Positions 25,395 to 34,600 of a stretch of 64,000 nucleotides of DNA are shown here, one piece after another. Source of the DNA: a virus; the IMG/VR virus record IMGVR_UViG_3300042479_001767, positions 1 to 64,000 of that record, one strand, 5' to 3'. Both the position numbers and the translations under genes were made by a program. The first letter of the stretch is position 1. Each line of letters begins with the position of its first letter. A model generated the notes under the pieces. It did not search any database and was not told the origin of the DNA. It saw only the letters and a program-made list of their open reading frames with translations.

Positions 25395-25419
25395 ACAAGC
25401 CACTACTAGAGCGGCTTGT
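25395..25419 (-). terminator. Hairpin upstream of the terS-like gene
   Basis: A 7-bp inverted repeat, ACAAGCC and GGCTTGT, with an 11-nt loop, 20 bp after the stop of the 237-codon gene. The T-tract is on the plus-strand side (GCATTTTTT), so as a minus-strand terminator it is weak. It overlaps the possible GTG start of terS. Confidence 0.3.
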
Positions 25420-25438
25420 GCATTTTTTAGGATGAATA

Positions 25439-26152
25439 CTAATCAGATAGCGCTCTTTTAAGTCTCAAATATGGAGAGACTTGATCAGCAGCAGAAACTA
25501 TATACTCATCTGCGATGCCGAAATCTGCATAATTTCCTTTTGTAAATTTTTCACTTGTTGATGTTCCATTTGATAAATCTACTTCTGCTGAACCTTTTCT
25601 CATGCTTACAACATATTTATTTGAAGATGCAGTTTTAATTTCTGCACTTTCTTTTTGAGCAATTAACACTGAATTTAACAATGCTTCTTCTACCCAAGGT
25701 TTTAATGCTACATGCAAATGTCCCTTGCCTTGATCAGAAGATTTAGCAATTTCAGCAACTCTTTGCCAAAATCCTAAACCACGCTCATCAGCTTTTACGA
25801 TTGAATATGTACCTGAACAAAGTCTTTTTACAAATTCTCTTGCACTGTATTTTTCAAGTGATTTTTCAATTACCGGAATACAATCTGCATATTTTGTTGG
25901 AACTATAGCGACACTAATAACTTCTTTTTGAGCAGATGTAGGCTCATTAAATAAATTAGAAGCAACTCTGTCTGCTAATTCTAAATCGAAATTGTCTGCA
26001 GCTAATAACTCTACAACTTCTGATTTGGAAAATCCTTGGCTAGCATATTTTTCAGCTTGGGAACTGGCTACAACAAATGCGCCATCACTAAGTGTACGCA
26101 ACTCATTGCGCCAATTATAAATCATGTCATCGGATATGTTTTTTTCAACCAC
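25439..26152 (-). CDS. Hypothetical protein, 237 aa, ahead of the terminase genes
   Basis: Not recognised. The frame can be extended to 26317, but the first 55 codons would be a hydrophobic stretch covering a hairpin and the divergent promoter region. GTG 26152 with AGGGGAG at the right distance is the real start. The protein starts with a helical unit, then a repeat-like pattern (QGFSKSEVVELLAADNFDLELADRVASN resembles a UBA-like three-helix fold), then VVEKS..KYSAREFVKRL. The C-terminal part has KPWVEEALLNSVL and a short beta-rich end. It heads the leftward packaging transcript. Function unknown. Confidence 0.6.
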   Translation of the reverse strand: MVEKNISDDMIYNWRNELRTLSDGAFVVASSQAEKYASQGFSKSEVVELLAADNFDLELADRVASNLFNEPTSAQKEVISVAIVPTKYADCIPVIEKSLEKYSAREFVKRLCSGTYSIVKADERGLGFWQRVAEIAKSSDQGKGHLHVALKPWVEEALLNSVLIAQKESAEIKTASSNKYVVSMRKGSAEVDLSNGTSTSEKFTKGNYADFGIADEYIVSAADQVSPYLRLKRALSD

Positions 26153-26180
26153 AGTGACTTCTCCCCTTTTAAATAAAAAT

Positions 26181-26213
26181 AACCCTAGACAAGAATGTTG
26201 TATGTCAAGGGTT
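26181..26213 (-). terminator. Leader hairpin/terminator upstream of the 237-aa gene
   Basis: An 11-bp stem with one mismatch (AACCCTTGACA and TGTCTAGGGTT) and an 11-nt loop, followed on the minus strand by TTATTTTTATTTAAA and then the AGGGGAG ribosome-binding site. It lies within the 5' leader rather than after a gene, so it is a candidate attenuator. It may also end plus-strand antisense transcription (TTTTTG tail on that side). Confidence 0.55.
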
Positions 26214-26300
26214 TTTGTGGAACATATCAATATAATACAAAGAATTATAAAATATATTCCATAGGTAATTATAGTTAGATTGTAAAATAATATCAGTATT

Positions 26301-29114
26301 ATGTGGAATTTTAGCATTCATAAAAAAACTGTAAAGGCAATGGAAGCCTTTGATGTCTTAAGTAGTGAGGGTATCGATTGGACTGGTTCATTCCAGGATA
26401 CATTTAAAAAATACAATTTTAACTCTCATGATAAAATGCCTACCGTTTATGACCTAATAAATTTTATTAAGTATGCTAAAAATACAAGAATCTTGGATAT
26501 TTATTCAAGAGATAAAAATAAAGGTTCTGATCTTAGATGGTTTTGCAAACAATTAATTACGTTTGTAGTTGATCAGCTTAGGCACACTGGATCTCCAAAC
26601 GCAGACACACTTATCATTACTAATTTCTTAGCTCAATGTGCAAAAAATTATGAAACTGATAATCCTTATAATAAAATCGAAATTGGCACACCAGTTTCAA
26701 GTGAAAAAGCAATGACAATGTCAATGAAAAATTTAATTTCAATGAGATACGAAACATTGAATTTATTAACTGCAAATAATATTAACATTGAAAATAGTTG
26801 CATGATGTACATCATGAGAGGTGACGATGTCAAAAATCATGGTGTTAATGCAGATGATTATGCTAGAAATCAGATAATAGAACGTGCAATTGATAAATAT
26901 CCTAAACTTGGATATTTTAAATCTTTAGACAGTGTTTTATTTTATTTGAAAAGTGACATAGCCACAAAAGATAATTTGTTAGAAATTTCTGATTATCTTA
27001 AATCATTTTCTCTTTCTGGTTTGAAATTTACAGATTTATTTTCTTTTGTAGATGGATTGACAGGATCTAGTTTAGATGGAAAATCTATTAAAGATATTAT
27101 TTATAATGTCCAGACTGATGATCAATTAGAAATATATCTTTATCTAAGAAACAAAGTGGTTAAAAATAATAATGATTATGAAATAACCAAATCTCTTTTA
27201 GAGATTGTTTATAAATTTTTATCTTCATTTTACTTAACTAAATCTAATATCGAAAAATTATTAAAAGATGATATGTTTGTTGAATATTGTCAAAATCAAG
27301 GCGAAAATATAAAAGATCTATGGTTGTATAAGGGTTTTTCAACAGTTGAAGTAATGCAAAACTACTTAACAAAAAATCCTGAAAAAATTAAGAATTTCTC
27401 AGAAGATGCATTGGCAAGATTAAACGCTACATCACTCCAAAATATTAATCAATCAGCAATTGAAGCTCAACAATCAATTTTAAAAGATGGACTGTCTTTA
27501 TTACAAAATGCTATAGACACAAATGTAATTAAGAAACTAGATCCTTTTGTAAGAGATTTTAATCGTGATTACTCATCAGAATATAAAAAGCCTGAAAAAC
27601 CTTCAAATGCATCTCCAGAAGAAATGAAAGAATATGAATTGCAGGTTTCTGCAGCAAAAATCTTTACAGAATGGCAAATTAGTTATTTAGACAGAATGGA
27701 GCAAGAAAGATTATTTACATCTATTTCTAAAGAAGATTTGGAAAAATATGCATCTAATATGATAATTCTAGAATTTGATGCAAATCAATTAAAAGTTTTT
27801 TTAGAATCAAAAAATATTACCAAATTTCAAATTCAAGGTGTAGATTTTGTAAGTGGATTATGGAGAGGTTTATTTGTACCAAGGTTTCCTACACCTTCAG
27901 GACAACCTGTTCCAGCAATTGTAATTAGAACTGATGCATATGACTCTTTAGAACATCATAAACAGCTATCAGAAAATTTAGGATTTGAAGCTTTTAGGTT
28001 TACAGAATCTACTAGAAGACATGAAATTGCACATGCATTACAATATCTTGCTGTTGGTGATGTTATGCTAATGGAACCGCAAGAATTAAATCCAGAGCTT
28101 ACTGAAGGTGAAGCTTATATTATGGATCCGGCAGAATTGTATGCAAGAGTACATGGAGATATTCCTTATTTATATAATTTATTTGATTCTAGAATTAGAA
28201 ATCTAACTGTTTCTAAAAAAATATATGAAGCTGCTAAAGAACAATGGATTCACGACATTGTTAATGAAAAAATACACTTAATGTCTGGTGGTACTAATCT
28301 AAGAAGATTAATGATGCAAGATGAAACACCAGAATTTAGAAAAGAAAATTTTGGTAAATTAAAAAAATCTGATGGAACAGAAATTGAACTACCAGACCCT
28401 CTTGAGGCTATATCAAAAATTCTTGCAAGGCAAAGAATAAAACTTGAAATGATTTTTCATGATTTATTTACAGTTGCTGATAAAAGAGAAAAAAGAAAAG
28501 GTTTGATTAGCAAAAAGAATAGACTTAAAAAACAATTAGAAAGTCTTCCTGAATACGAATATTTAAAAAGAATTAATCTCGAGAAGGAACTTTATGAAGC
28601 AGAAACTGATTTGATAAAAGTTGGTCAAGAACTTATTGTTGATGTTGAAAATGTATCTACTTCTGTTTTAAAAGGTTATTTGAAAGATTATTTTACAAAA
28701 ATAAGCAATGCTGTAGCTGAAGGTTTATTAGGACCCGATGTCCTGAATGTAGATGATCCTGATAGACCTAAATCTTCAGAAAAACCATCCGTCGAACCTG
28801 AATTGCCTACAGCTTCCGATATTTCTGATATTACTGAATTTATGATTGGACAATCTAAACCAATTCCTGGTGGAAGAAAAATTGATGAAATTATTCCATC
28901 ATTCATGGGCAAGGCTTTACCAGCTGATTCTTGGACTTGGGAAAAGGGGACGGATCCAAATAGTCCAGAAAACAGAAAAAGACCTAAGGGAAATTTTCCA
29001 GGAATAGAGCCTGTAAAGCCAATGCCTCAATCTAAAATAACTATTGATGCAGATGATCCATTCAAGACAGATAAAACTGCGTCAGTCTATAATCATAACA
29101 GATCAAAAAGATAA
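26301..29114 (+). CDS. Large protein with HExxH metalloprotease-like motif, 937 aa
   Basis: An isolated plus-strand gene. The first 500 residues are helical and Asn/Lys-rich without known motifs. Residues about 480-640 form the recognisable part: RRHEIAHALQY gives HExxH at 574-578, and MDPAELYAR places a glutamate (E612) 34 residues later, a spacing and sequence style seen in gluzincin-type zinc peptidases of phages. A helical region follows, then an acidic, Pro-rich C-terminal 130 residues that look disordered. It overlaps the convergent sigma factor gene by 12 bp at the stop. It could be a virion-associated protease or a protein injected at infection; proteolytic activity is inferred from the motif. 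Confidence 0.6.
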   Translation: MWNFSIHKKTVKAMEAFDVLSSEGIDWTGSFQDTFKKYNFNSHDKMPTVYDLINFIKYAKNTRILDIYSRDKNKGSDLRWFCKQLITFVVDQLRHTGSPNADTLIITNFLAQCAKNYETDNPYNKIEIGTPVSSEKAMTMSMKNLISMRYETLNLLTANNINIENSCMMYIMRGDDVKNHGVNADDYARNQIIERAIDKYPKLGYFKSLDSVLFYLKSDIATKDNLLEISDYLKSFSLSGLKFTDLFSFVDGLTGSSLDGKSIKDIIYNVQTDDQLEIYLYLRNKVVKNNNDYEITKSLLEIVYKFLSSFYLTKSNIEKLLKDDMFVEYCQNQGENIKDLWLYKGFSTVEVMQNYLTKNPEKIKNFSEDALARLNATSLQNINQSAIEAQQSILKDGLSLLQNAIDTNVIKKLDPFVRDFNRDYSSEYKKPEKPSNASPEEMKEYELQVSAAKIFTEWQISYLDRMEQERLFTSISKEDLEKYASNMIILEFDANQLKVFLESKNITKFQIQGVDFVSGLWRGLFVPRFPTPSGQPVPAIVIRTDAYDSLEHHKQLSENLGFEAFRFTESTRRHEIAHALQYLAVGDVMLMEPQELNPELTEGEAYIMDPAELYARVHGDIPYLYNLFDSRIRNLTVSKKIYEAAKEQWIHDIVNEKIHLMSGGTNLRRLMMQDETPEFRKENFGKLKKSDGTEIELPDPLEAISKILARQRIKLEMIFHDLFTVADKREKRKGLISKKNRLKKQLESLPEYEYLKRINLEKELYEAETDLIKVGQELIVDVENVSTSVLKGYLKDYFTKISNAVAEGLLGPDVLNVDDPDRPKSSEKPSVEPELPTASDISDITEFMIGQSKPIPGGRKIDEIIPSFMGKALPADSWTWEKGTDPNSPENRKRPKGNFPGIEPVKPMPQSKITIDADDPFKTDKTASVYNHNRSKR

Positions 29115-29684
29115 AAAATCTTCTCCCAAGATAACTTTGATATTTCCCAAGGCTCTCTGCAATCTTTTAGAGAAAGAACTTTGGGAAATATTTAGCTTTA
29201 ACGATGCTTCTTCTTGATCTAAACCTTCAAAAAAATAAAGCTCAATTGCTTCTTTTTGTTTTTCATTTAACTTATTGATTGCAGAATGTAGTGAAATAAC
29301 AGTTTCAATCCTGTTGAATGGATCAGTGGAATGTTCTTCAACAACTACATCGCTTTCATAGTCAGCATGATCTAAATATTTATCGACACAAGATCTATAT
29401 AAGTTGATATCTATTCTTGTTGATAAAAAATATGAGAAATAAGTAAGATTTGGATTGTACTGATCAACTATTTTTTTAAGAACTAATAAAGATTCTTGAA
29501 GCATATCTTCTCGATATGGTGACAATTTCAATTCTTTTTGAATACATCTTTGTATTGCACAAATAAATAATGGCTTGTAGAAATCATATAATTCTCCTAA
29601 AGCAGAGCCATCATTGTCTTTTACTTTTGAAATAAGTTCATTTATATATTCGTAGCGATCTTCATACACAAAAATTTTATACAC
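29103..29684 (-). CDS. RNA polymerase sigma-70 family factor (small, phage type)
   Basis: A 193-residue sigma-like protein. Region 2 is visible at about 25-110 (REDMLQESLLVLKKIVDQYNP then YFSYFLSTRIDINLY). Region 4 is at 130-185 with INKLNEKQKEAIELYF and the helix-turn-helix LNISQSSFSKRLQRAL. Region 3 is missing, as in ECF and late-gene phage sigmas. It probably redirects host RNA polymerase to a class of phage genes, perhaps late genes. The start is GTG 29684 overlapping the delta-like gene; a second GTG five codons in, with TATAAA 6 nt upstream, is also possible. The 3' end overlaps the plus-strand metalloprotease-like gene. Confidence 0.8.
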   Translation of the reverse strand: MYKIFVYEDRYEYINELISKVKDNDGSALGELYDFYKPLFICAIQRCIQKELKLSPYREDMLQESLLVLKKIVDQYNPNLTYFSYFLSTRIDINLYRSCVDKYLDHADYESDVVVEEHSTDPFNRIETVISLHSAINKLNEKQKEAIELYFFEGLDQEEASLKLNISQSSFSKRLQRALGNIKVILGEDFLSF

Positions 29685-30681
29685 TAAGGATTTTATTAAT
29701 CATCAAGAATAATGAATGATTTTTAGAGCCACTATTTCTCAAATCCTTAATTGTATATACTACTTGCTCAATCATGTATGCTATTTTAGCAACAGAAGGT
29801 GTTGTTTTACCCATCTGAATCTTTATTCGGATTGGATTCTGAGTTTTGATTATAAACTCACTAGGGACCCAATTTTCGCCCAAATATTTGCCTAATAAAT
29901 CTTTACATTCTAAAATCTCTGCAACTTTATTAGCATCATAAATATTTTTTTCTTTACAGTCTGAAACTACTAATAAAAAATATAGCTGTGAAAGCAAAAT
30001 TAATAGCAAACCTTGTTCGCCAATTGCGCTGCATAGATTGTTGCATGTATCGTACACATCTTCATTTTTATTAATCAAGTGATCAATAAATTCAAAAATA
30101 TCAGTGTTGTTGTCAAAAAGAGAATTTTCAATGTCTTCAAGTTTTACTTCATTCTTAACAGATGCATGCTTTCTAAGTTCTTGAAATAATAAATCAAGAT
30201 CGTAAACAATTTTCTCTTTCTTATTGCCAGCAGTTTTAGATTTTATTCTGTATGTTGGACAATTATTTATTATCCATTCATAACATGGCTGATCTATTTT
30301 TATATCTAAACTTTTTACTTCTTTGTAGCAACATCTTTTGAGAGATTGAACATCGCCAAACATCGGAAAAGAATAATCAAATATTTTTCCAGATTTTTTT
30401 ATTTTTGAAATAAAACTATTTCTACCATCAAAACTTTCATCATCGAAAAACAAATGGTATTGGTTGTTGTTCAGTTGTCCTATGATTTTTATTTGATCAT
30501 TGCTTGGATTATCTACTAAAAATAGTTTGTCTGAATCGAAAAACTTAGAGTAATTCTTTATTTGAGATTCTAAATTGAAGACACTTACAATTGTATATCC
30601 AGGATGACTGCTAGACAACTGTTGTAATGCCATTGGCTTTGAACCAATAAAAATAGAACTCTCAGATAATACTACGCTCAT
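29677..30681 (-). CDS. DNA polymerase III delta-like clamp-loader subunit (probable)
   Basis: A 334-residue protein with the layout of HolA: an N-terminal nucleotide-fold domain lacking a P-loop (IFIGSKPMALQQL and later strands), a second small domain, and a helical C-terminal domain (FEFIDHLINKNEDVYDTCNNL ... LLLILLSQLYFLLVV). The latter resembles the collar helices of delta, where LL.LL..Q...LL is characteristic. It lies directly after the clamp gene and within a few kb of a DnaX-like gene, which supports the call. GGAGTAGAT provides a ribosome-binding site. Sequence similarity is weak, so I rate it by layout and context. Confidence 0.55.
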   Translation of the reverse strand: MSVVLSESSIFIGSKPMALQQLSSSHPGYTIVSVFNLESQIKNYSKFFDSDKLFLVDNPSNDQIKIIGQLNNNQYHLFFDDESFDGRNSFISKIKKSGKIFDYSFPMFGDVQSLKRCCYKEVKSLDIKIDQPCYEWIINNCPTYRIKSKTAGNKKEKIVYDLDLLFQELRKHASVKNEVKLEDIENSLFDNNTDIFEFIDHLINKNEDVYDTCNNLCSAIGEQGLLLILLSQLYFLLVVSDCKEKNIYDANKVAEILECKDLLGKYLGENWVPSEFIIKTQNPIRIKIQMGKTTPSVAKIAYMIEQVVYTIKDLRNSGSKNHSLFLMINKILSV

Positions 30682-30683
30682 AT

Positions 30684-31796
30684 CTACTCCATTGGGAACA
30701 TTATATGATTGAAATTATCTGATTGCAAAATACATATTGTATATGAATTGAAATCATAAAATTTAGCACTTATATTTTCTTGATTTATGACTTCCAATAT
30801 TTTCATAAAATGATTTGTAAGATAAGAAACATTCAAATCTTCTAATTCTTCATCAAAAGTAATCTTGTCTGCTGCACCACCAGAAATATCACCTGAACTT
30901 GTTAAGATAATTTCTTTATTTTTAGTTGATAAATTAAACAAGTGAGAACCTGAAATATTGTTTATGAACTTCAAAGATTTTAGAAATTCACTTTTAGATA
31001 CATCTATTGTTGTGATATATTTTGAATCAAAAAATCTCTTGAATCCATTATGAACACTTTGGTATGAGTTTACTTCAAGATTGGTGCAAAAATAATTACC
31101 ATTATTACGGATAATTAGTTTGTTTTTATGTATTGAAAATTTTGAATTACTGTCAACAAAGTTTAATGACAACTCAGCTTGATTTTTACTTAGTAAGAAG
31201 GACTGTTCATTTTCATATTTTTTGCCATAAACAGAAATTCTGTGCTTATCTGAAGATTGAGCGTTGAACTTATTTTCAGAAATAAAGAACATTATAGATG
31301 AATATGGGTGCTCTTCAAAATCTGGAGCACATGAAAATGATGTAAACTTGATAGCATTATGAAAACTAGTTGAGTCATATTTTACGAAATCAATATTATC
31401 ATTTATAAAAAATTCATTAGATATTTTATTTTCAAGGCTGTCTGCTTTTGATGTTTTTAACGATACTCTGGTTTTTTTGTTTCCAAAAACCAATTGATTG
31501 TCTGACTCAACGAATGCGAATTGAATTTCATCAGTTGGAAAGTTCGTAAATGCATTTGTAAAAATATTACAATCTATAGCAAAATCAATAAAATCATCAT
31601 CAAAATCACATAGGTAAGTATATGCTGCAGAAACACCAGTACTTAGGTATATGAACAACTTATTGTCATGTGCATGAAAAATAAGACTATCGCCATTGAT
31701 ACTCTTATTTTCACGAGTTGATAATTTCAGTTTATCAATTTTATTGAATAACTGAAACTTCTCTAAGTGCTCAGACTTTTTAAGTTTAAATTTCAA
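30684..31796 (-). CDS. dnaN: DNA polymerase III beta sliding clamp-like protein
   Basis: At 370 residues it has the size of a bacterial beta clamp built of three similar domains. SSDKHRISVYGKKY corresponds to the A-T-D-x-H-R-L-x block at the end of domain 2, and the C-terminal HIMFPME corresponds to the ...MPMRL end that forms the peptide-binding pocket. It encircles DNA and tethers the polymerase. The start is a TTG within TTGA, overlapping the purA stop, with AGGGG 9 nt before it. Its neighbours are the delta-like subunit and, further right, DnaX-like and DnaE genes. T4-type clamps are much shorter (about 230), so this is bacterial-type. Confidence 0.7.
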   Translation of the reverse strand: MKFKLKKSEHLEKFQLFNKIDKLKLSTRENKSINGDSLIFHAHDNKLFIYLSTGVSAAYTYLCDFDDDFIDFAIDCNIFTNAFTNFPTDEIQFAFVESDNQLVFGNKKTRVSLKTSKADSLENKISNEFFINDNIDFVKYDSTSFHNAIKFTSFSCAPDFEEHPYSSIMFFISENKFNAQSSDKHRISVYGKKYENEQSFLLSKNQAELSLNFVDSNSKFSIHKNKLIIRNNGNYFCTNLEVNSYQSVHNGFKRFFDSKYITTIDVSKSEFLKSLKFINNISGSHLFNLSTKNKEIILTSSGDISGGAADKITFDEELEDLNVSYLTNHFMKILEVINQENISAKFYDFNSYTICILQSDNFNHIMFPME

Positions 31797-32788
31797 TGTA
31801 ACTGCCCCTGGAATTCAATTTCAATACCTGGATTATATTTCGTAATCTGATTCATAAGACAAAGCATAAATGAACCTTCATCATCAACAAAATGTAATTT
31901 ACCATCTTGATACCAGTCCCAGCCATTTTCAATCTGAGCTAAAACATCCATTTTGTTTACAATTAATTTAGTGATTCCATTCATTTGGCAAGCAGTATTT
32001 ACTTCATCAACATTTAGCCAATCTATTTGTCTTGGTCTACCAGTAGTGGCTCCATATTCTTGACCAACCTCACGCAGTTTTTCAAATCGCTCGTCGTGTT
32101 TTTGGTATCCTTTAGCTCCAACATAGGTAGAATAACATTTGATAACCCCGACAACATTCCGAACTTGCTTAAAATTGAAACCATTATTTAATACTGCTCC
32201 TACTCCTGTATTTGACGATGTGACATAAGGATAATCGCCAAAGTCAACATCAAGCCAATAACCTTGAGCTCCTTCAGCTAAAAATTTCTTTGGGGAAGAA
32301 TAAATCAAACTGTGCATATCAACAAGATATGGTTCTAATTCAGGAACATCTTTGGCACGAATTCCAGTACGGGCATACTTGTCTCTGTAACAAGGTCCGT
32401 TTCCAGTGCGAGTTGTTCCAATTTTTGTGTCTTTGGAATCTTCGTCAATGTGTTCTTGGGTAATTATATGTGCGTTTTCTGCTATTTTAAGGATTGATGT
32501 GTCAAACCCAAATCCTTTAAGATACCCAAGTTCGTCAAATAATTTTTGCGTATTGATAACACAACCATTACCGATGACACTAGGAATACCATGCAGAATA
32601 CCACAAGGAACAAGATGCGTAACAATTTTCTCTCCATTGAGGTAAATTGTATGACCCGCATTTCCGCCTCCATTGAAACGGATAACGTAGTCATATTCAC
32701 CAGATAAAGCCATTTGATTGGCTATTTTTCCTTTGCCTTCATCCCCATACTGCATACCGATAACTACATCAACAATTGAAGTTTCCAT
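31793..32788 (-). CDS. purA: Short adenylosuccinate synthetase (PurA/PurZ family)
   Basis: Condenses IMP (or a related nucleotide) with aspartate using GTP. The catalytic loop GMQYGDEGKGK retains the aspartate (GDEGKG) that known PurZ enzymes of diaminopurine phages replace with serine. NGGGNAGHT, TRTGNGPCYRDKYARTGIR, TTGRPRQIDWLN and the NKMDVL base-recognition motif are present. At 332 residues it is about 100 shorter than bacterial PurA, like archaeal PurA and phage PurZ. The start is ATG 32788, 6 nt after the -10 box of a TTGCTA-17-TAGAAT promoter; a GTG two codons earlier lies in the promoter gap. It is followed by dnaN with a 4-nt overlap. The substrate cannot be fixed from sequence alone. 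Confidence 0.88.
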   Translation of the reverse strand: METSIVDVVIGMQYGDEGKGKIANQMALSGEYDYVIRFNGGGNAGHTIYLNGEKIVTHLVPCGILHGIPSVIGNGCVINTQKLFDELGYLKGFGFDTSILKIAENAHIITQEHIDEDSKDTKIGTTRTGNGPCYRDKYARTGIRAKDVPELEPYLVDMHSLIYSSPKKFLAEGAQGYWLDVDFGDYPYVTSSNTGVGAVLNNGFNFKQVRNVVGVIKCYSTYVGAKGYQKHDERFEKLREVGQEYGATTGRPRQIDWLNVDEVNTACQMNGITKLIVNKMDVLAQIENGWDWYQDGKLHFVDDEGSFMLCLMNQITKYNPGIEIEFQGQLH

Positions 32789-32794
32789 ACGCAC

Positions 32795-32823
32795 ATTCTA
32801 CTTCATAGCAGAGATGTTAGCAA
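32795..32823 (-). promoter_or_regulatory. Sigma-70-type promoter of purA (leaderless type)
   Basis: On the minus strand TTGCTA, a 17-bp spacer and TAGAAT, with the ATG 6 nt downstream. The -35 hexamer is identical to that of the primase promoter (44688-44716). No Shine-Dalgarno sequence is present. Confidence 0.55.
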
Positions 32824-32832
32824 GAGTTGTAT

Positions 32833-33504
32833 TTATTTTTTGTTCAGTGAATCGTTCTCATCCTTTTTGTATTGAGTGTACACTTCATTAGCTTTTTTAC
32901 GAATTCTAGTAAGAGCATTATCAACACATTTGGGAGGAACATTTAATGAATTTGAAATTTCTTTGTAAGATGAATTCATTCCATATTCATTGAAAATTTC
33001 AGCTTCTAAAGGAGTTAGTTTATCAATTAGTTTCTTGGAAGTTAAATCATATTCTTCTCTTCCAATAATATCAAGAACTAAATCGCACTCAGGAGATTCA
33101 TCATATGGATTTTTCTTTTCAGGAATAAAATCAGCCAAAGTTTGGAGATTTCCATCGTCACCTAAAATAATAGGTGCATCTAAAGAAATAGAATCATTCA
33201 ACACTGAATTTTTCATTCTTTTAGCACTTGCGATTGCTGTTGCTAAATGACGTTTACAGACTAGATTGACACAAAAGTTTTTAAAAGTTGTATCTTTGGT
33301 TGGATCATAGGAATTAACAGCTTTGTAAACTCCCAACCGCAATTCTTGCATTACGTCTTCTCTATCAGCACCTACTATAAAGTAATGGTTGCAGATTTTT
33401 TTAAGATCAGGCTCAACCATTTTCAAGAGGTAATTAAAAGATTTACTTTCTCCTCTTTTAGCTTTTCTAACGATGTCTACTATTCTTGGGTCTTCGGTTG
33501 CCAT
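32833..33504 (-). CDS. RNA polymerase sigma factor (SigH-like)
   Basis: A 223-residue sigma-70 family protein. Region 2 contains REDVMQELRLGVYKAVNSYDP and FKNFCVNLVCKRHLATAI, closely following the SigH pattern. A short linker with SLDAPI follows, then region 4 with LTPLEAEIFNEYGMNSSYKEI and a helix-turn-helix ending CVDNALTRIRKKA. It is full length for SigH-type factors and distinct from the 193-residue sigma at 29103. It lies between the DnaX-like gene and purA, so it is likely made with the replication genes and may open the next temporal class. GGGAAAAAAA precedes the ATG. Confidence 0.85.
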   Translation of the reverse strand: MATEDPRIVDIVRKAKRGESKSFNYLLKMVEPDLKKICNHYFIVGADREDVMQELRLGVYKAVNSYDPTKDTTFKNFCVNLVCKRHLATAIASAKRMKNSVLNDSISLDAPIILGDDGNLQTLADFIPEKKNPYDESPECDLVLDIIGREEYDLTSKKLIDKLTPLEAEIFNEYGMNSSYKEISNSLNVPPKCVDNALTRIRKKANEVYTQYKKDENDSLNKK

Positions 33505-33541
33505 TTTTTTCCCGAAGGCACTTTACTTTTTACAATACTAT

Positions 33542-34600
33542 TTACGCAGAATTTTTTTTCGCGTACCAGTCGATTACTTTGAGAATTCCGGTAATTGCTA
33601 CGATATCCTCAGAAACAGTTTGCCTTATATTACAAGATATGTTATACAACTGTTCCGTTAACTCAACTAAATAAGTACTAGGAACAGATTTGCTTATATT
33701 TTCAATCTCAACATCCTTGTCTACCTTCTTCATTCTTACCAATCTATACTTAAATGCTTCCATTAAGATATGGGATGAATCTAATATCAAAGAACCCAAG
33801 CTTCTCCCCTCTTGATGTGCAGTAGAAATAATTCTAAATGATTCGCTTCGATCACAATTAAGAATTGAATAAACTAAATCAAATGATAGTTGTTTTGGAG
33901 ACATGACAAGAAGTTCTCTAATATTTTCTTCAGATATTTCTTGCAAAGATGCCTGATCTAAAATAGAAAGAGCTGTTCTAGCACTTCCATCTGCTTGAAC
34001 GGCAATCAAATTTAGTGCCTCAATATCATATTTGAAACTTTCATTTGTGCAAACACCAATCATAATGTCTCTTAGATTTACATTTGAAAGCTTTCTCATT
34101 GGAAATATTTGAGACCTAGTAACGATTGCTCTTAGTATTTTGCTTGGTTCAGTTGTGCAAAAGAAAAATTTCACAAAAGGTGGAGGTTCTTCTGTAATCT
34201 TAATTAATGAAGTTTGAGCTTGAGTGGTAAGCATGTGACATTCATCTAAAATGAAAATCTTATACTTGTACATCGGAGACAACCGCGCAAGTTGAATAAT
34301 ATTTTCCCGTATATGATCAACACCATTATTTACAGCACAATTAATTTCATATACATCAGGATGAGAATCATTTGCTACAGATTTACAAGAATCACATTCA
34401 CAACTCTCATTGCCTGAAGTGCAATTCATCTTCTTTGCTGCGACACGAGCTAGAGTTGTCTTTCCTGTACCTGGAGGACCTGAAAGAATATAAGAATGAG
34501 TAGTTTTACCCAATGCAATTTGTTGCTCTAGTATTTCAGAAGATTTACTTCCCAAAATCTCATTAAAGTTTTGCGGTCGATATTTATTATATAAACTCAT
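33542..34600 (-). CDS. dnaX: DNA polymerase III gamma/tau-like clamp loader ATPase
   Basis: The AAA+ motor of the clamp loader, 352 residues. Walker A is GPPGTGKT (41-48). The DnaX zinc module follows with C60, C67, C69 and C72. Walker B is IFILDECH, sensor 1 is FFFCTTEP, and the arginine-finger motif VTRSQ corresponds to the usual SRCQ. Domain III collar helices fill the C-terminal third; there is no tau-type extension, so it is a gamma-length form. The start overlaps the upstream 160-codon gene stop as TAATG. With the delta-like and clamp genes it makes a phage-encoded loader; no separate delta-prime gene is visible. Confidence 0.9.
   Translation of the reverse strand: MSLYNKYRPQNFNEILGSKSSEILEQQIALGKTTHSYILSGPPGTGKTTLARVAAKKMNCTSGNESCECDSCKSVANDSHPDVYEINCAVNNGVDHIRENIIQLARLSPMYKYKIFILDECHMLTTQAQTSLIKITEEPPPFVKFFFCTTEPSKILRAIVTRSQIFPMRKLSNVNLRDIMIGVCTNESFKYDIEALNLIAVQADGSARTALSILDQASLQEISEENIRELLVMSPKQLSFDLVYSILNCDRSESFRIISTAHQEGRSLGSLILDSSHILMEAFKYRLVRMKKVDKDVEIENISKSVPSTYLVELTEQLYNISCNIRQTVSEDIVAITGILKVIDWYAKKNSA

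Noticed and set aside
26153-26317. Hydrophobic N-terminal extension of the 237-aa protein (possible membrane anchor)
   Set aside because: The extension covers a leader hairpin and the divergent gene's upstream region; GTG 26152 with AGGGGAG is a far better start.
31793-32788. Direct claim of a diaminopurine (Z) genome from the PurA-like gene
   Set aside because: The catalytic Asp typical of PurA is retained and no datZ/mazZ-like gene is visible, so the sequence does not support it.
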